Shown here: positions 46,611 to 56,026 of the stretch, piece by piece | Numbering within the stretch: position 1 is the stretch's first letter | How the letters are laid out: each line of letters opens with the position of its first letter | Source: Christiangramia bathymodioli | Lineage (GTDB): Bacteria; Bacteroidota; Bacteroidia; Flavobacteriales; Flavobacteriaceae | Length of the DNA: 64,000 nucleotides | Assembly: GCA_009735695.1 (NCBI GenBank) | Contig: SRSL01000001.1 | Coordinates: 186,048-250,047 of the forward strand | Reading direction: 5' to 3' | Position numbers and translations under genes: made by a program | Notes under the pieces: generated by a model | What the model saw: only the letters and a program-made list of their open reading frames with translations | Databases searched by the model: none | Told to the model about the DNA's origin: nothing

Positions 46611-47979
46611 AGGTAAAGCCTAATTTTTTTAATCCATTCTGAACTTCAGGAGCCTGCATGAACAGATCCCAGATCAATCCCGACCTGTAATTTTCTATCA
46701 TCACCACCATTGGTCCCTGGTCTATCGCTAAATATTGCGGGGCCACCCATTTCTCACCTTCTAGGCTGTAGGCATCGTAAAAACCAGCAGGTCCCCAAAG
46801 CAGGTCATTCAGATCTGTAAAGAAATAGCGCATCGCATCCATCGAATGTTCCGGTGTATATGGTATGGAGCTTATGGCCGCGGTTGGAGAAACCACTCCT
46901 TTATCATTGTCGGGAGAATGAGCGGTATAACCGATCCCTCCATCTTCTTTACGGGTATAGCTAGCTGTTAATCCCCAGGAATTCGGACCATAGGTCTCAA
47001 AGTTCTTAGGATTTTCCTGGCAGTATTCATAGTTAATCAAACTATGATTCACATTCAGGTCCCAGTAATTCGCATATTTATCGGAAAGCCCTTTCGGGTC
47101 GAGGCCGAGATAGGAATAATGTGCCCAGAAAAGCGGTCCGCCCTTGTCTCCCCTTGTATTGTGCTTCAGAATAAGCGGCATTCCGTAAGCTTCAACGTCT
47201 GTGGTGATATTTCCGCTTCGGGCCCAGCCTTCATGATAGGCCGCGGCGTCTATGGCATGATCTGGAGAAGATGCGGCCATCACGTAAGTGATCAAACATT
47301 CGTTATATCCCTCGATCAAAAAGTTCTTCTCGAATTCATATTTCGGCGACCAGTGCCAGAGGAGCCCGTCCCGGTTATTCGTATACCAGTCCCATTCAAT
47401 TCCTTTCCAGAGCTCATCATATTTTTGAGCTACTTTCTGCTCTTCTTCTGAACCATTTTTCAGGTATTCACGAACAACAAGAAATCCCTGGGCCAGAAAA
47501 GAAGTTTCCACAATATCGCCCCCGTCATCCTTTTCACTGAAAGCCTGGGTATCTCCTGTTTCGCCATTCAACCAGTGAGCCCAGGCACCATGATGTCTCG
47601 GCGCCTTCTCAAGAAAATCGGCAATTTTGTTCAATCTCGCCACTGCAGAATCACGCGGAATAAAACCTCTTTCTATCCCGGCAACGATTCCCATTAGGCC
47701 AAAACCGGTTCCCCCGGTGGTCACCACATGTGAATCATTTTTCGGGTAATTTCCGTCGGGATGAAAACGCTCACGGGCGAGTCCGCTATTTGGCTCGGCG
47801 TAATCCCAGAAATACTTCAGGGTTTGCTTCTGAACGGTATCTAGCAAGGCTTCATCTGAAAGCTGCTGTTCCTGTTCGTTATCGGCAACAGGCAGCTCAT
47901 TTTTTTCCTTATCTGAATTTTTATAGGAAGTAATTCCGAATAGAATTATTATGAGTAATATAGAAAATCTATTTTGCAT
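46600..47979 (-). CDS. GH144-type endo-beta-glucanase (PF10091), probable lipobox loss
   Basis: 459 residues from the ATG at 47979 (MQNRFSILLIIILFGITS); a longer reading from 48042 would overlap the upstream gene. The (alpha/alpha)6 PF10091/GH144 family signatures are TLKYFWDYAEPNSGLARERF, VTTGGTGFGLMGIVAGIERG, HHGAWAHWLNGETGD and DGGDIVETSFLAQGFLV, and a C-terminal AIDQGPMVVMIENYRSGLIW. Characterised GH144 members, including Bacteroides BT_3566, cut beta-1,2-glucans. The paralog starts 16 bp upstream. Where a lipobox Cys is expected the sequence is GITSYKN, so the protein may be soluble or membrane-anchored rather than lipidated. Confidence 0.85.
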   Translation of the reverse strand: MQNRFSILLIIILFGITSYKNSDKEKNELPVADNEQEQQLSDEALLDTVQKQTLKYFWDYAEPNSGLARERFHPDGNYPKNDSHVVTTGGTGFGLMGIVAGIERGFIPRDSAVARLNKIADFLEKAPRHHGAWAHWLNGETGDTQAFSEKDDGGDIVETSFLAQGFLVVREYLKNGSEEEQKVAQKYDELWKGIEWDWYTNNRDGLLWHWSPKYEFEKNFLIEGYNECLITYVMAASSPDHAIDAAAYHEGWARSGNITTDVEAYGMPLILKHNTRGDKGGPLFWAHYSYLGLDPKGLSDKYANYWDLNVNHSLINYEYCQENPKNFETYGPNSWGLTASYTRKEDGGIGYTAHSPDNDKGVVSPTAAISSIPYTPEHSMDAMRYFFTDLNDLLWGPAGFYDAYSLEGEKWVAPQYLAIDQGPMVVMIENYRSGLIWDLFMQAPEVQNGLKKLGFTYEK

Positions 47980-47995
47980 TTTATTTAAAATCAAA

Positions 47996-49330
47996 TTAAT
48001 ATGTAAAATCGAGTTCATCAAGACCTGCCTGAATCTCCTCATCGCTCATAAAAAGGTTCCAGAGCAGCTGACTCCTGTAATTCTCGATCATGGCTACAAT
48101 AGGCCCCTGGTCTATTGCCAGGTATCCATCAGCGAACCAGTTGTTCTCTTCAGAAAAAGCATCATAAAAGCCATAATCTCCCCATAGCTTATCATTCAGG
48201 TCCTCGTAAAAGTGACGCAGAGCCTGCATCGATTCTTCGGGAGTATACGGAAAAGAGGATAGTGCGGCCGTGGGAGTAATCACTCCCAGGTCATTGGTAG
48301 GGCTATGGGCCGCATATCCATTCATGTTGTCTGAGGCGGTAAGGCCCCAGGAATCCATTCCGTAGCCTTCAAAATTTTTAGGGTTTCGCACACAATATTC
48401 ATAATTGATCATAGCGTGGGCCGTGTTCTGATCCCAGTAATTAGCATACTGATCCTGCAGGTTTCTAGGATCAAGACCGATAAATGAGTAGTGACTGAAG
48501 AAAAGCGGTCCGCCATACGATGGACCTAATGGCATATTGATCCCGTAATGTGACCTGTTAGTTACGATATTTCCATTGGAGGCCCAACCCTGAGTGTAAA
48601 CCTCTTTAGAGATGGGGTGAGTTGGTGAAGATGCTGCCAGCACATAAACGATCAGTGACTCGTTCCAACCCTTTATTGGCAAACCAATCTGGAAATCATA
48701 ATTTGGAGACCAGTGCCAATACAGTACGTTTTGTCCATTTGTGTACCAGTCCCATTCTACATTTTCCCAGAGTTCAGTGATACGGGCGTCGATATCATCA
48801 TCTTCAAAATAGGCCCTGCAGATCAGCAATCCCTGCATTAGGAAAGCCGTTTCAACCAGATCTCCTCCATTATCCAGGTTACTGAACGGCCTGGTTTGAG
48901 CGGTACTTCCCAGATACCAGTGGGAAAAAGCGCCATGGTATTTAGGTGCTTCTTCAAGGAAATCAAGAATCTTATCCAGACGGGTAAGAGCTGCGTTCCT
49001 GGTGATCCAACCTCTTTCAACCGCTGCGGGAAAAGAAGAAATTCCAAATCCGCTTCCTCCTGTTGTGACTATATCAGAACCCTGACCGCCATAAGCATCA
49101 TCCTGGGAACGTTCCCTGGCCAATCCACTATTGGGTTCTGCAAAATCCCAGAAGTACTTAAAAGTTTGTTCCTGTACCAGGTCCAGCAATTCTTCATCGC
49201 TAAGTTCGGGGACCTGGGCCCCACCGTCATCATCGGGATCTGGAACGTATGGCTCCTGGTAACCCGGGCCGTTATCATCTGAACAGGATATTAAAAGAAC
49301 AAAGCTTAATAAATACAGATATCTGGTCAT
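47996..49330 (-). CDS. GH144-type endo-beta-glucanase (PF10091), surface lipoprotein
   Basis: 444 residues. The lipoprotein signal MTRYLYLLSFVLLISC is followed by SDD, resembling the acidic export signal of flavobacterial surface lipoproteins. The domain is homologous to the downstream gene across its length: TFKYFWDFAEPNSGLARERS, VTTGGSGFGISSFPAAVERG, LDNGGDLVETAFLMQGLLI and AIDQGPIVAMIENYRSQLLW. The family includes endo-beta-1,2-glucanases. The two adjacent copies may act on the surface and in the periplasm, which is an inference. It begins 218 bp after the LamG lipoprotein gene, behind a terminator. Confidence 0.87.
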   Translation of the reverse strand: MTRYLYLLSFVLLISCSDDNGPGYQEPYVPDPDDDGGAQVPELSDEELLDLVQEQTFKYFWDFAEPNSGLARERSQDDAYGGQGSDIVTTGGSGFGISSFPAAVERGWITRNAALTRLDKILDFLEEAPKYHGAFSHWYLGSTAQTRPFSNLDNGGDLVETAFLMQGLLICRAYFEDDDIDARITELWENVEWDWYTNGQNVLYWHWSPNYDFQIGLPIKGWNESLIVYVLAASSPTHPISKEVYTQGWASNGNIVTNRSHYGINMPLGPSYGGPLFFSHYSFIGLDPRNLQDQYANYWDQNTAHAMINYEYCVRNPKNFEGYGMDSWGLTASDNMNGYAAHSPTNDLGVITPTAALSSFPYTPEESMQALRHFYEDLNDKLWGDYGFYDAFSEENNWFADGYLAIDQGPIVAMIENYRSQLLWNLFMSDEEIQAGLDELDFTY

Positions 49331-49505
49331 AGTTAATTTCTTTAAAATGATTGTTTTATCCAGCTAAATAGAATCCCTTTTTAATCCATTTTGAACAAAG
49401 ACATACCTGCCAGAGCGTATCCGGTTCAGGTTCATCTTATAAATTCTGGGTTATTTCAGACTGGTTTCCATCAAATTGAACATTCCTTATGGAGAAATGT
49501 TCAAT
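49331..49505 (-). promoter_or_regulatory. Gap before the GH144 genes with an inverted repeat
   Basis: A perfect 9-bp inverted repeat TTGAACATT (49476-49484) and AATGTTCAA (49496-49504), spacer 11 nt, lies just after the terminator of the LamG gene on the minus strand. A weaker pair ACCTG/CAGGT flanks about 49408-49434. No exact TAnnTTTG box was found. It could be an RNA-stabilising hairpin, an attenuator or an operator for the downstream glycosidase genes. Confidence 0.4.
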
Positions 49506-49539
49506 AAAAAAGCTCCGAAGCTGACCTCAACTTCGGAGC
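49506..49539 (-). terminator. Terminator after the LamG lipoprotein gene
   Basis: Stem GCTCCGAAG (49512-49520) and CTTCGGAGC (49531-49539) with a 10-nt loop; an A-run at 49506-49511 forms the T-run on the minus strand. It separates susC-susD-LamG from the enzyme genes, allowing unequal expression. Confidence 0.85.
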
Positions 49540-49548
49540 CTTTCCTTT

Positions 49549-51276
49549 TTATGGTATCATGGCCTGAATCTCTTCCTGAGTCAAGGCCTTGTTATAGAAT
49601 TTCAAATCATCCAGCAAGCTGGTATCAGCCAAATGGCCCCAGGCTGTAAACCTCGGAGCTCCGGACATAATGGAAACGATCTCGGTCCCATCCCAGCTTA
49701 TTCCGGCTATATCACTTTCTTTCGCAAGTTCACCATCTATATAAACCTTAGCTGAAGAATCAGAAATCGTAAAGGCCAGGTGTACCCATCCAGCGTCGTT
49801 CGGAACGTCGGCAGCTGTACCTCCATCAACCCACGTATCAGCTTCACCTGTACCTACGTTCAGTTTGAATCTCTGATGACCTTCCGCTCCATTTTCACGG
49901 AAAAATCTAAATCCAGATGTTCTAAGGTTTTGCGTATCAGGATAGCCTGCATTCTCGGTATCCTCCGGGCCAATCACTAAAATACCTGCTCTGTTAGGTT
50001 CGGCATTTAAATTATACCACATGGTAGCACTGAATTGTGGAGTTGTTAATCCTGCAGAAGGAACAGTTAAATAAGAACCTGTTGCTCCTTCATAGGCCGC
50101 CGACCCTTCTACGCTATTATCAGTGAATCCAGGGTTTCCTACCACAGTTACATCGCGGTTGGAAGCAAGATCATTATAACTTCCGTTGAAAGGCATATCG
50201 AGTGTTACCGCAGAGGCGTTGATCAAATTCTGGATTTCCTCGGCACTTAGTGCACGGTCAAAAAGTCTCAATTCATCGATTGGGCTGCTATCGAACAAGT
50301 GGTTCCAGTAACTAAAAGTTTCACCTCCATGACCGATGGTTAGATTTTCAACCCCTGTCCAATCTATTGGAGCAGCCAGAGTTCCGGTATTAACAGGAAC
50401 GCCATCGAAATAGATCACAGATTCAGTGTCGGTTACAGTAAAGGCTACATGAACCCATTCACCTTCCTTCACTGTAAGTACACCTCCATCGTTCCAGCTC
50501 TCACCAGTGCCAGTACCCACGTTCAATTTTAAGGTTTGTTCTTCTGCAGAACCTTCCCGGAATAACCTGAATCCCTGCTGACGGTCTTCAGCATCAGATC
50601 CTGCGACTAGAATACCTGCCCTGTTTGGATCTCCATTAACCTGATACCAGAATGAAGCAGTAAAATTAGATCCCAGCCCTGTAAATGGCATTTCGAGATA
50701 AGCATCCTGAGCTCCAGCATAAGCCGCCGAACCAAGGAATGCTTCGTTAGTGAAACCTGGATCACCTACTACTTCAGGTTCAGTTAGCGTCATCAGATCT
50801 ATATATGCGCCGTCAAAAGGCATATAAAGATACTCTCCCAGGTCTGGAAATTTAGGAGTATAAGGGGGCTCTTTACTAAAACTAACCGTTTTGGTAGTGG
50901 TATTTCCATCCATATCTGTAGCTGTAACAGTCACGGTATGATCTCCGTTTGTCACATTATCGAACATCACCTCTTCCTTCACAATACGATAATCGAGGAA
51001 CTCATCCATAGTTGCAATCGTATTTCCATCTACCATTACCTGAATTTCAGCGATCTCGATATCATCTACCACCTCGAACCTGATATTTATAGTAGATACT
51101 TCCTCAAGTACATTTATAGTGGCGCCCTCGACAGGAGAGTTAATAGTCACTTCAGGATTGGCTGCATCTTCACCAGGTTCAACAGGGGTAATGGGATCTA
51201 TCCCATCGTACTCACATGCTGAAAAAACAAGGAGAAAGGAAAGCAGTCCTAATATTCTTATATTTAGTTCTTTCAT
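49549..51276 (-). CDS. Surface lipoprotein with two LamG domains (SusE/F position)
   Basis: 575 residues. The signal MKELNIRILGLLSFLLVFSAC is a lipoprotein signal with an acidic start (CEYDGIDP). An Ig-like domain (VTINSPVEGATINV to TKTVSFSK, about 45-135) is followed by two LamG/concanavalin-like domains (about 150-360 and 365-575). The domains share motifs: MPFDGAYIDL and MPFNGSYNDL, PNRAGILV twice, and WVHLAFTISD. It occupies the position of SusE/SusF-type glycan-binding lipoproteins after susC and susD, so surface glycan capture is the best guess. It starts five bases after the susD stop. Confidence 0.8.
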   Translation of the reverse strand: MKELNIRILGLLSFLLVFSACEYDGIDPITPVEPGEDAANPEVTINSPVEGATINVLEEVSTINIRFEVVDDIEIAEIQVMVDGNTIATMDEFLDYRIVKEEVMFDNVTNGDHTVTVTATDMDGNTTTKTVSFSKEPPYTPKFPDLGEYLYMPFDGAYIDLMTLTEPEVVGDPGFTNEAFLGSAAYAGAQDAYLEMPFTGLGSNFTASFWYQVNGDPNRAGILVAGSDAEDRQQGFRLFREGSAEEQTLKLNVGTGTGESWNDGGVLTVKEGEWVHVAFTVTDTESVIYFDGVPVNTGTLAAPIDWTGVENLTIGHGGETFSYWNHLFDSSPIDELRLFDRALSAEEIQNLINASAVTLDMPFNGSYNDLASNRDVTVVGNPGFTDNSVEGSAAYEGATGSYLTVPSAGLTTPQFSATMWYNLNAEPNRAGILVIGPEDTENAGYPDTQNLRTSGFRFFRENGAEGHQRFKLNVGTGEADTWVDGGTAADVPNDAGWVHLAFTISDSSAKVYIDGELAKESDIAGISWDGTEIVSIMSGAPRFTAWGHLADTSLLDDLKFYNKALTQEEIQAMIP

Positions 51277-51281
51277 TTCTT

Positions 51282-52862
51282 TTAATTTAAATTTAGTAAT
51301 GCTTCGTTGATAGGGGTATCCCTGTTTACCGAAGTGGCATCCAGCGGCAAGGCGTCTACCTGGGCCTGCGGATAAGGCAGGAATTCATCACCGGCAGAGA
51401 AAGTTCTTCCGTCGTAGCTTAATTCGGAATAGTTATCTACCCTGATCATATCATAGTATCTGATTCCCCATTCCATCGCCAGTTCAGCAAATTTCTCATC
51501 CAATACATCTTCCACAGTTACTCCAGTTATAGGATCAAGATCTGCCCGCTCTCTCACCAGGTTTACGGCATCGTCTGCTGAAAGGCCTGAACCGCTTGCA
51601 CCTCTCGCAAGGGCTTCAGCATACATCAAAAGGATTTCAGAATAACGAATCACGATCATGTTCTTACCGGCACCATAATCATTTCTTTGGTCGGTTAATT
51701 GAACAGATGGCAGATAGTGCTTCCCACTAGCGAAAAGCGCTCGAGCATAATCATTTATGATATCTCCAGAAGGAGTAGTATTTGAAACAAAATCTGGAAC
51801 GGTATAGCCATCGGCTTCGATCTCGGCGATACCCCTATCGGTGAACAATACACTGGTCTCCAGTCTCACGGTTTCACCTCTATCGATCATAAATTCGATA
51901 AACTTCAGGCTAGGCTCATAAAAGCCCCAACCACTGCTGGCATTTTCTCTCTCAGGAGTCCAGTTTTGAGGACCAAATGGAGCATACAGGTGATAAAAGG
52001 CATCCCCGGTTTCATTCCCGTAATCGGAATATTGCATCTCAAGTAAGTTCTCATCACTAAGTTCGCCCGGCATTTTGAAGAGCTGGTAGAAATCCTGAAA
52101 TAAAGAGAAACCTCCATTATTGATGATCTCCCCCGTAGCATCTGCCACACCCTGATAATTCTCTAATTCTTGATAGGCCATAGCTTTCAACGCATAAGCA
52201 GTGTACATAGTCACTCCGCCCGGTATATCGGTACGCTGATTCGGCCTCATATCAGGTAAATTCGGTATCGCCATATCCATTTGTTCCACGATCCAGTTCA
52301 TGATCTCTTCTTTCGAAGAAACACCGGCTTCGATTTCTTCTTCCGGCTGATTGGAAGTAATAATAAATACATCTTCCCAGGTACGTGCAAGGTTCAAATG
52401 AAACCAGGCTCGAAGCACCATGATTTCAGCTTTATATTGCTCCGCAAGCGCGATATCGTCTCCCTCTGCGAATTCCTGATAGTTATTGATCTGGAGAATC
52501 GCTGTGTTCATATTGATGATATCATTATAATGTACATTCCATAGCGAATTGTACATCCAGTAATCACGTGTATAGTTAAATTGGTCTGTCTCAGCAAATG
52601 GTTGCTGATCTCCCAGACCACCGGCATTTACATCATCGCCACGAACTCCCAAAAGTAAAGGTTCTTCCCATCCTCTTGTGTAGAATTCGTAATAGGCGCC
52701 AATTAGCGGACCTATCATATCGTCCGTATTGGTATAGTCCAGGTCACCTGTGTTCAGCTGACCTTCCTGAGTATCGAGTTTGTCGTGGCATGCATTCATC
52801 ATTCCTAGCACGGCAACTGCAAATGCACTCAGGAAAATTAAGTTCTTAATTCTTTTCATCAT
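51282..52862 (-). CDS. susD: SusD/RagB family glycan-binding lipoprotein
   Basis: 526 residues with a lipoprotein signal ending LGMMNAC (SusD-like lipidation). SusD signatures include the TPR-like N-terminal part (LYAEALARGASGSGLSADDA, VNLVRERADLDPITGVT) and the C-terminal DEKFAELAMEWGIRYYDMIR motif. SusD-like proteins lie on the cell surface as a lid over the SusC porin and bind long glycans. The two genes are eight bases apart, and the double-LamG gene follows five bases after the stop. Confidence 0.95.
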   Translation of the reverse strand: MMKRIKNLIFLSAFAVAVLGMMNACHDKLDTQEGQLNTGDLDYTNTDDMIGPLIGAYYEFYTRGWEEPLLLGVRGDDVNAGGLGDQQPFAETDQFNYTRDYWMYNSLWNVHYNDIINMNTAILQINNYQEFAEGDDIALAEQYKAEIMVLRAWFHLNLARTWEDVFIITSNQPEEEIEAGVSSKEEIMNWIVEQMDMAIPNLPDMRPNQRTDIPGGVTMYTAYALKAMAYQELENYQGVADATGEIINNGGFSLFQDFYQLFKMPGELSDENLLEMQYSDYGNETGDAFYHLYAPFGPQNWTPERENASSGWGFYEPSLKFIEFMIDRGETVRLETSVLFTDRGIAEIEADGYTVPDFVSNTTPSGDIINDYARALFASGKHYLPSVQLTDQRNDYGAGKNMIVIRYSEILLMYAEALARGASGSGLSADDAVNLVRERADLDPITGVTVEDVLDEKFAELAMEWGIRYYDMIRVDNYSELSYDGRTFSAGDEFLPYPQAQVDALPLDATSVNRDTPINEALLNLN

Positions 52863-52870
52863 GCAAATTT

Positions 52871-55800
52871 TTAAATTTTAATATTCACTCCTAATGTATA
52901 AATAGCTGGTATTGGATAGGTTTGTCTATCTACACCATTAGGCACTTCCGGGTTAAAACCATTATAATCGAAGAAGGTAAATGGTCTTTCTGCGGTAAAG
53001 TATAACCGGGTGGTTGGAAGGCCATCGCTCTCGATGGTATACGCGAATTGAATATTCTGAATTCTGAAAAAATCACCATCTTCAATCCAGAAATTACTTA
53101 ACCGCTGGTTCCATGCCTTTCTAAGACCCGCTGAAGATGGGTAGGAATTACTGGTCCCTTCTCCATGCCACCTATTTATAGCTAAATCAGCATCCATATT
53201 GGTATCGTTGGTGAAAATGATTTCTCCCCTTTTTCTGTTAAGAATTTTATTCCCGGTCTGTCCATAAAAATTCATGGAGAAATCAAATCCCTTATAACCC
53301 AGGGCAATGTTACCTCCAAAAGTGAATTCCGGAAGGAATGAGCCAAGATATACGCGATCTTCATCATTGATCATATTATCACCATTCTGGTCTCTGTAGA
53401 TAAGGTCTCCCGGCACCAGGTTATTCGCAACCGCTACAGGATCTGCTTCGATCTGCGCCTGGTTCTGGTAAACTCCAATTCTTTCATATCCGTAGAAAGA
53501 GAAAAGTGGCTGACCAACCTCGGTTCTCTGGCGAAATTCAGCTGAACCTGCATCAAGATAACCTCTTTCGTCTTCGATCCTGGTAGCTTCATTCTTCAGC
53601 GTGGTGAAGTTTCCTCCAATACTATATCTGAAATCTTCGCCGATATTATCAGACCAGTTAAGATTCAATTCAAGACCTTCGTTTCGAATAGTTCCGGAAT
53701 TTCGGTCTACTGTTCTGTTAATGATCGGTATAAATACTGGTAGAATTGCATCTTCGGTATCCCTGATATAATAATCGGCGTCCAGTGACAACCTACTATT
53801 AAATGTCTCAATATTTATACCGAAGTTAAGCTCTTCAATTACTTCCCAGGTGTTATTAGAGAATACACTTGTGGCGGTAATACCTGTTCGTGGATTATCA
53901 CCAATAGCAGTGGTAATTACGTTAATGGTATTAGAACCAGAGCTGGCGGCTACATTATCATTTCCAAGTTTACCCCAGCTGGCGCGTAATTTCAAGAAAT
54001 CGAAAATGCCGTTGTTTTCCATAAAACCTTCTTCGGAAAGCACCCACCCTAAACCAACAGATGGGAAGTAGCCCCAAGGATCCCTGGTAAATTTAGAAGA
54101 CCCATCCGCTCTGAAAGTTCCGTATAGAAGGTATTTATCATCGAAATTGTAGGCTATCCTACCAAAATAAGATATACCATAAAACCTTCTTCCTATTTCA
54201 CTAACATTATTGGCAAAAGACTCAGGATCTGCAAAATTTAAATATCTACTAGATTCCAGGCTAATACCTGCAATATCGGAACCTGTAGCCCTGAAATTAT
54301 TCGACGCTTCGTCACGGTATGAATAACCTAGCATAGCGGTTATATCATGCTTACCGAATTCATCATTATAAGTAAGAATATTATCCCAATATTGATTTGA
54401 AAATGTATTATTGGCTCTTGTAATGCTAGAAATTCTCTCGAAGTTATTACCTAAGGTATATGGAAGGTTCACATATCTTTCCTCTAAGGCTGTTAAATTA
54501 TGACTGTAAGTAGATTTAAAATCCAACTTATCAGGAATAATAAAATATTGGAAATAAGCTGTAGTAAGCAATTTTCTTATTTTCAACCTATTCTCATTAT
54601 ACGCGAGATCCTGGAAAGGGTTTTGCGTGCCTCTATAACCAAGTATCTGCGCATTAGAGTATCGAATAGGCGTGGCCTCGGTATTCAAGGAATCAATTAC
54701 AGGCATTAATGGCACGGCAAAATATGCTCTGAACCATGCACCATTTTCCGGATCATACCTTGTAGCATTACTAAAAACTGAGTTTACTCCGGCTTTAAAA
54801 CGATCTGAAATATCTACATCTATTTTTGAACGAATGTTGAATCGTTCATACTCGTTTTTCATATCCAGGATACCTTCCTGCTCAAAATAGTTGGCACCTA
54901 CGGCATAAGCTACTCGCTCTCCACCGCCGGTAACCCCAACACTGTGACTCTGAATAAGACCGTCTCTAAGAATTTCTTTATACCAGTCGGTATTTACAGC
55001 TGGGATATTCGGGTTGATTCGGCTTCTTCCGTAACGCTGCATAGCGTTAAGAACAAACTGTGCATCAGCTTCAGAACCAGATTCCCTGGCCATGGTCACG
55101 AATTGTTCAGTGTTGGCTAGCTTTACCACATTTTGTGCTCTCTGCATACCGGTGTAGCTATCTACCTCGAATTGAGGTTTCTGATTCTTACGTCCAGATT
55201 TGGTTTCGATAATGATTACACCATTTGCTGCTCTTACCCCATAAATAGCCGAAGATGAAGCATCTTTCAGAACGTTAATAGACTTGATATCCTTTGTATT
55301 TAGGAAATCGATATTATCATATAAAGTTCCATCTACCACATATAATACATTGGTCGCATCCTGGTAAGTCCCAAGACCACGCACCCTTACGGTAGGAGAT
55401 CCACCTGGAGTACCTGAACTTACGATTTGTACCCCGGAAACCTTACCCTGTAGGGATTGCATAACGTTGGCAGTAGGAGTTTTTTCGATTTCCTCTGCAT
55501 CAACCGTAGCAATTGCTCCAGTTAGGTCTCTTTTTTTCTGGGTACCATAACCTACTACCACGACCTCCTCAAGCTGACTCGAATCTTCCTGAAGTTCGAT
55601 CGGATAATTTGAATCTGTAGTAACTTCTACCTCCAATGGGGAAAAGCCAAGAAATGTTACCCTAAAGGTATCTCCCACTTCGACGTTTTCAAGGGTGAAA
55701 TTTCCGTCGAAATCGGTCACGTCATAAATATCCTTACCTACTACCTTAACTTCGGCACCCGGTAAAGGAACATCATTGGCATCGGTTACAACACCATTAA

Positions 55801-55879
55801 TAGTTTTAGCTTGCTGAGCATGTCCCAGGCCAAAAGCCGAAAGGAAAATCAAACAAGCGAAGAATAGTTTTACTTTCAT
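52871..55879 (-). CDS. susC: SusC/RagA TonB-dependent glycan importer
   Basis: 1,002 residues from the ATG at 55879 (MKVKLFFACLIFLSAFGLGH); a longer reading from 55927 has no proper signal sequence. Domains: signal peptide, carboxypeptidase-like N-terminal domain (INGVVTDANDVPLPGAEVKV), TonB box region, plug (VVVGYGTQKKRDLTGAIATV, GTPGGSPTVRVRGLGTY), and a 22-strand barrel to the C-terminal IYTLGVNIKI. It imports oligosaccharides across the outer membrane with energy from TonB. An unusual motif-rich region separates it from the upstream regulator. Confidence 0.96.
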   Translation of the reverse strand: MKVKLFFACLIFLSAFGLGHAQQAKTINGVVTDANDVPLPGAEVKVVGKDIYDVTDFDGNFTLENVEVGDTFRVTFLGFSPLEVEVTTDSNYPIELQEDSSQLEEVVVVGYGTQKKRDLTGAIATVDAEEIEKTPTANVMQSLQGKVSGVQIVSSGTPGGSPTVRVRGLGTYQDATNVLYVVDGTLYDNIDFLNTKDIKSINVLKDASSSAIYGVRAANGVIIIETKSGRKNQKPQFEVDSYTGMQRAQNVVKLANTEQFVTMARESGSEADAQFVLNAMQRYGRSRINPNIPAVNTDWYKEILRDGLIQSHSVGVTGGGERVAYAVGANYFEQEGILDMKNEYERFNIRSKIDVDISDRFKAGVNSVFSNATRYDPENGAWFRAYFAVPLMPVIDSLNTEATPIRYSNAQILGYRGTQNPFQDLAYNENRLKIRKLLTTAYFQYFIIPDKLDFKSTYSHNLTALEERYVNLPYTLGNNFERISSITRANNTFSNQYWDNILTYNDEFGKHDITAMLGYSYRDEASNNFRATGSDIAGISLESSRYLNFADPESFANNVSEIGRRFYGISYFGRIAYNFDDKYLLYGTFRADGSSKFTRDPWGYFPSVGLGWVLSEEGFMENNGIFDFLKLRASWGKLGNDNVAASSGSNTINVITTAIGDNPRTGITATSVFSNNTWEVIEELNFGINIETFNSRLSLDADYYIRDTEDAILPVFIPIINRTVDRNSGTIRNEGLELNLNWSDNIGEDFRYSIGGNFTTLKNEATRIEDERGYLDAGSAEFRQRTEVGQPLFSFYGYERIGVYQNQAQIEADPVAVANNLVPGDLIYRDQNGDNMINDEDRVYLGSFLPEFTFGGNIALGYKGFDFSMNFYGQTGNKILNRKRGEIIFTNDTNMDADLAINRWHGEGTSNSYPSSAGLRKAWNQRLSNFWIEDGDFFRIQNIQFAYTIESDGLPTTRLYFTAERPFTFFDYNGFNPEVPNGVDRQTYPIPAIYTLGVNIKI

Positions 55880-55941
55880 ACTCGTTGGGTGTTTTTTGCT
55901 TAAATTGTTATTGAAAGATACGGCCAATGAGCTTTTTTACG

Positions 55942-55972
55942 CAAACGTTGTAGTACACATCTACTACTTCAA
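55942..55972 (-). promoter_or_regulatory. Putative susC promoter with an operator-like dyad in the spacer
   Basis: On the minus strand a TTG (55970-55972) lies 20 bp before AACGTTTG (55942-55949), a 7-of-8 match to TAnnTTTG. The 20-bp spacer is nearly filled by the perfect dyad GTAGTA-N6-TACTAC (55950-55967). A DNA-binding protein there could block or reshape the promoter. It is 63 bp upstream of the susC ATG. Confidence 0.45.
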
Positions 55973-56026
55973 ATATTTTAAACCCTTAAAACCCTGTATT
56001 ACAAGTTATTAATTTTTTTTTGAAGT

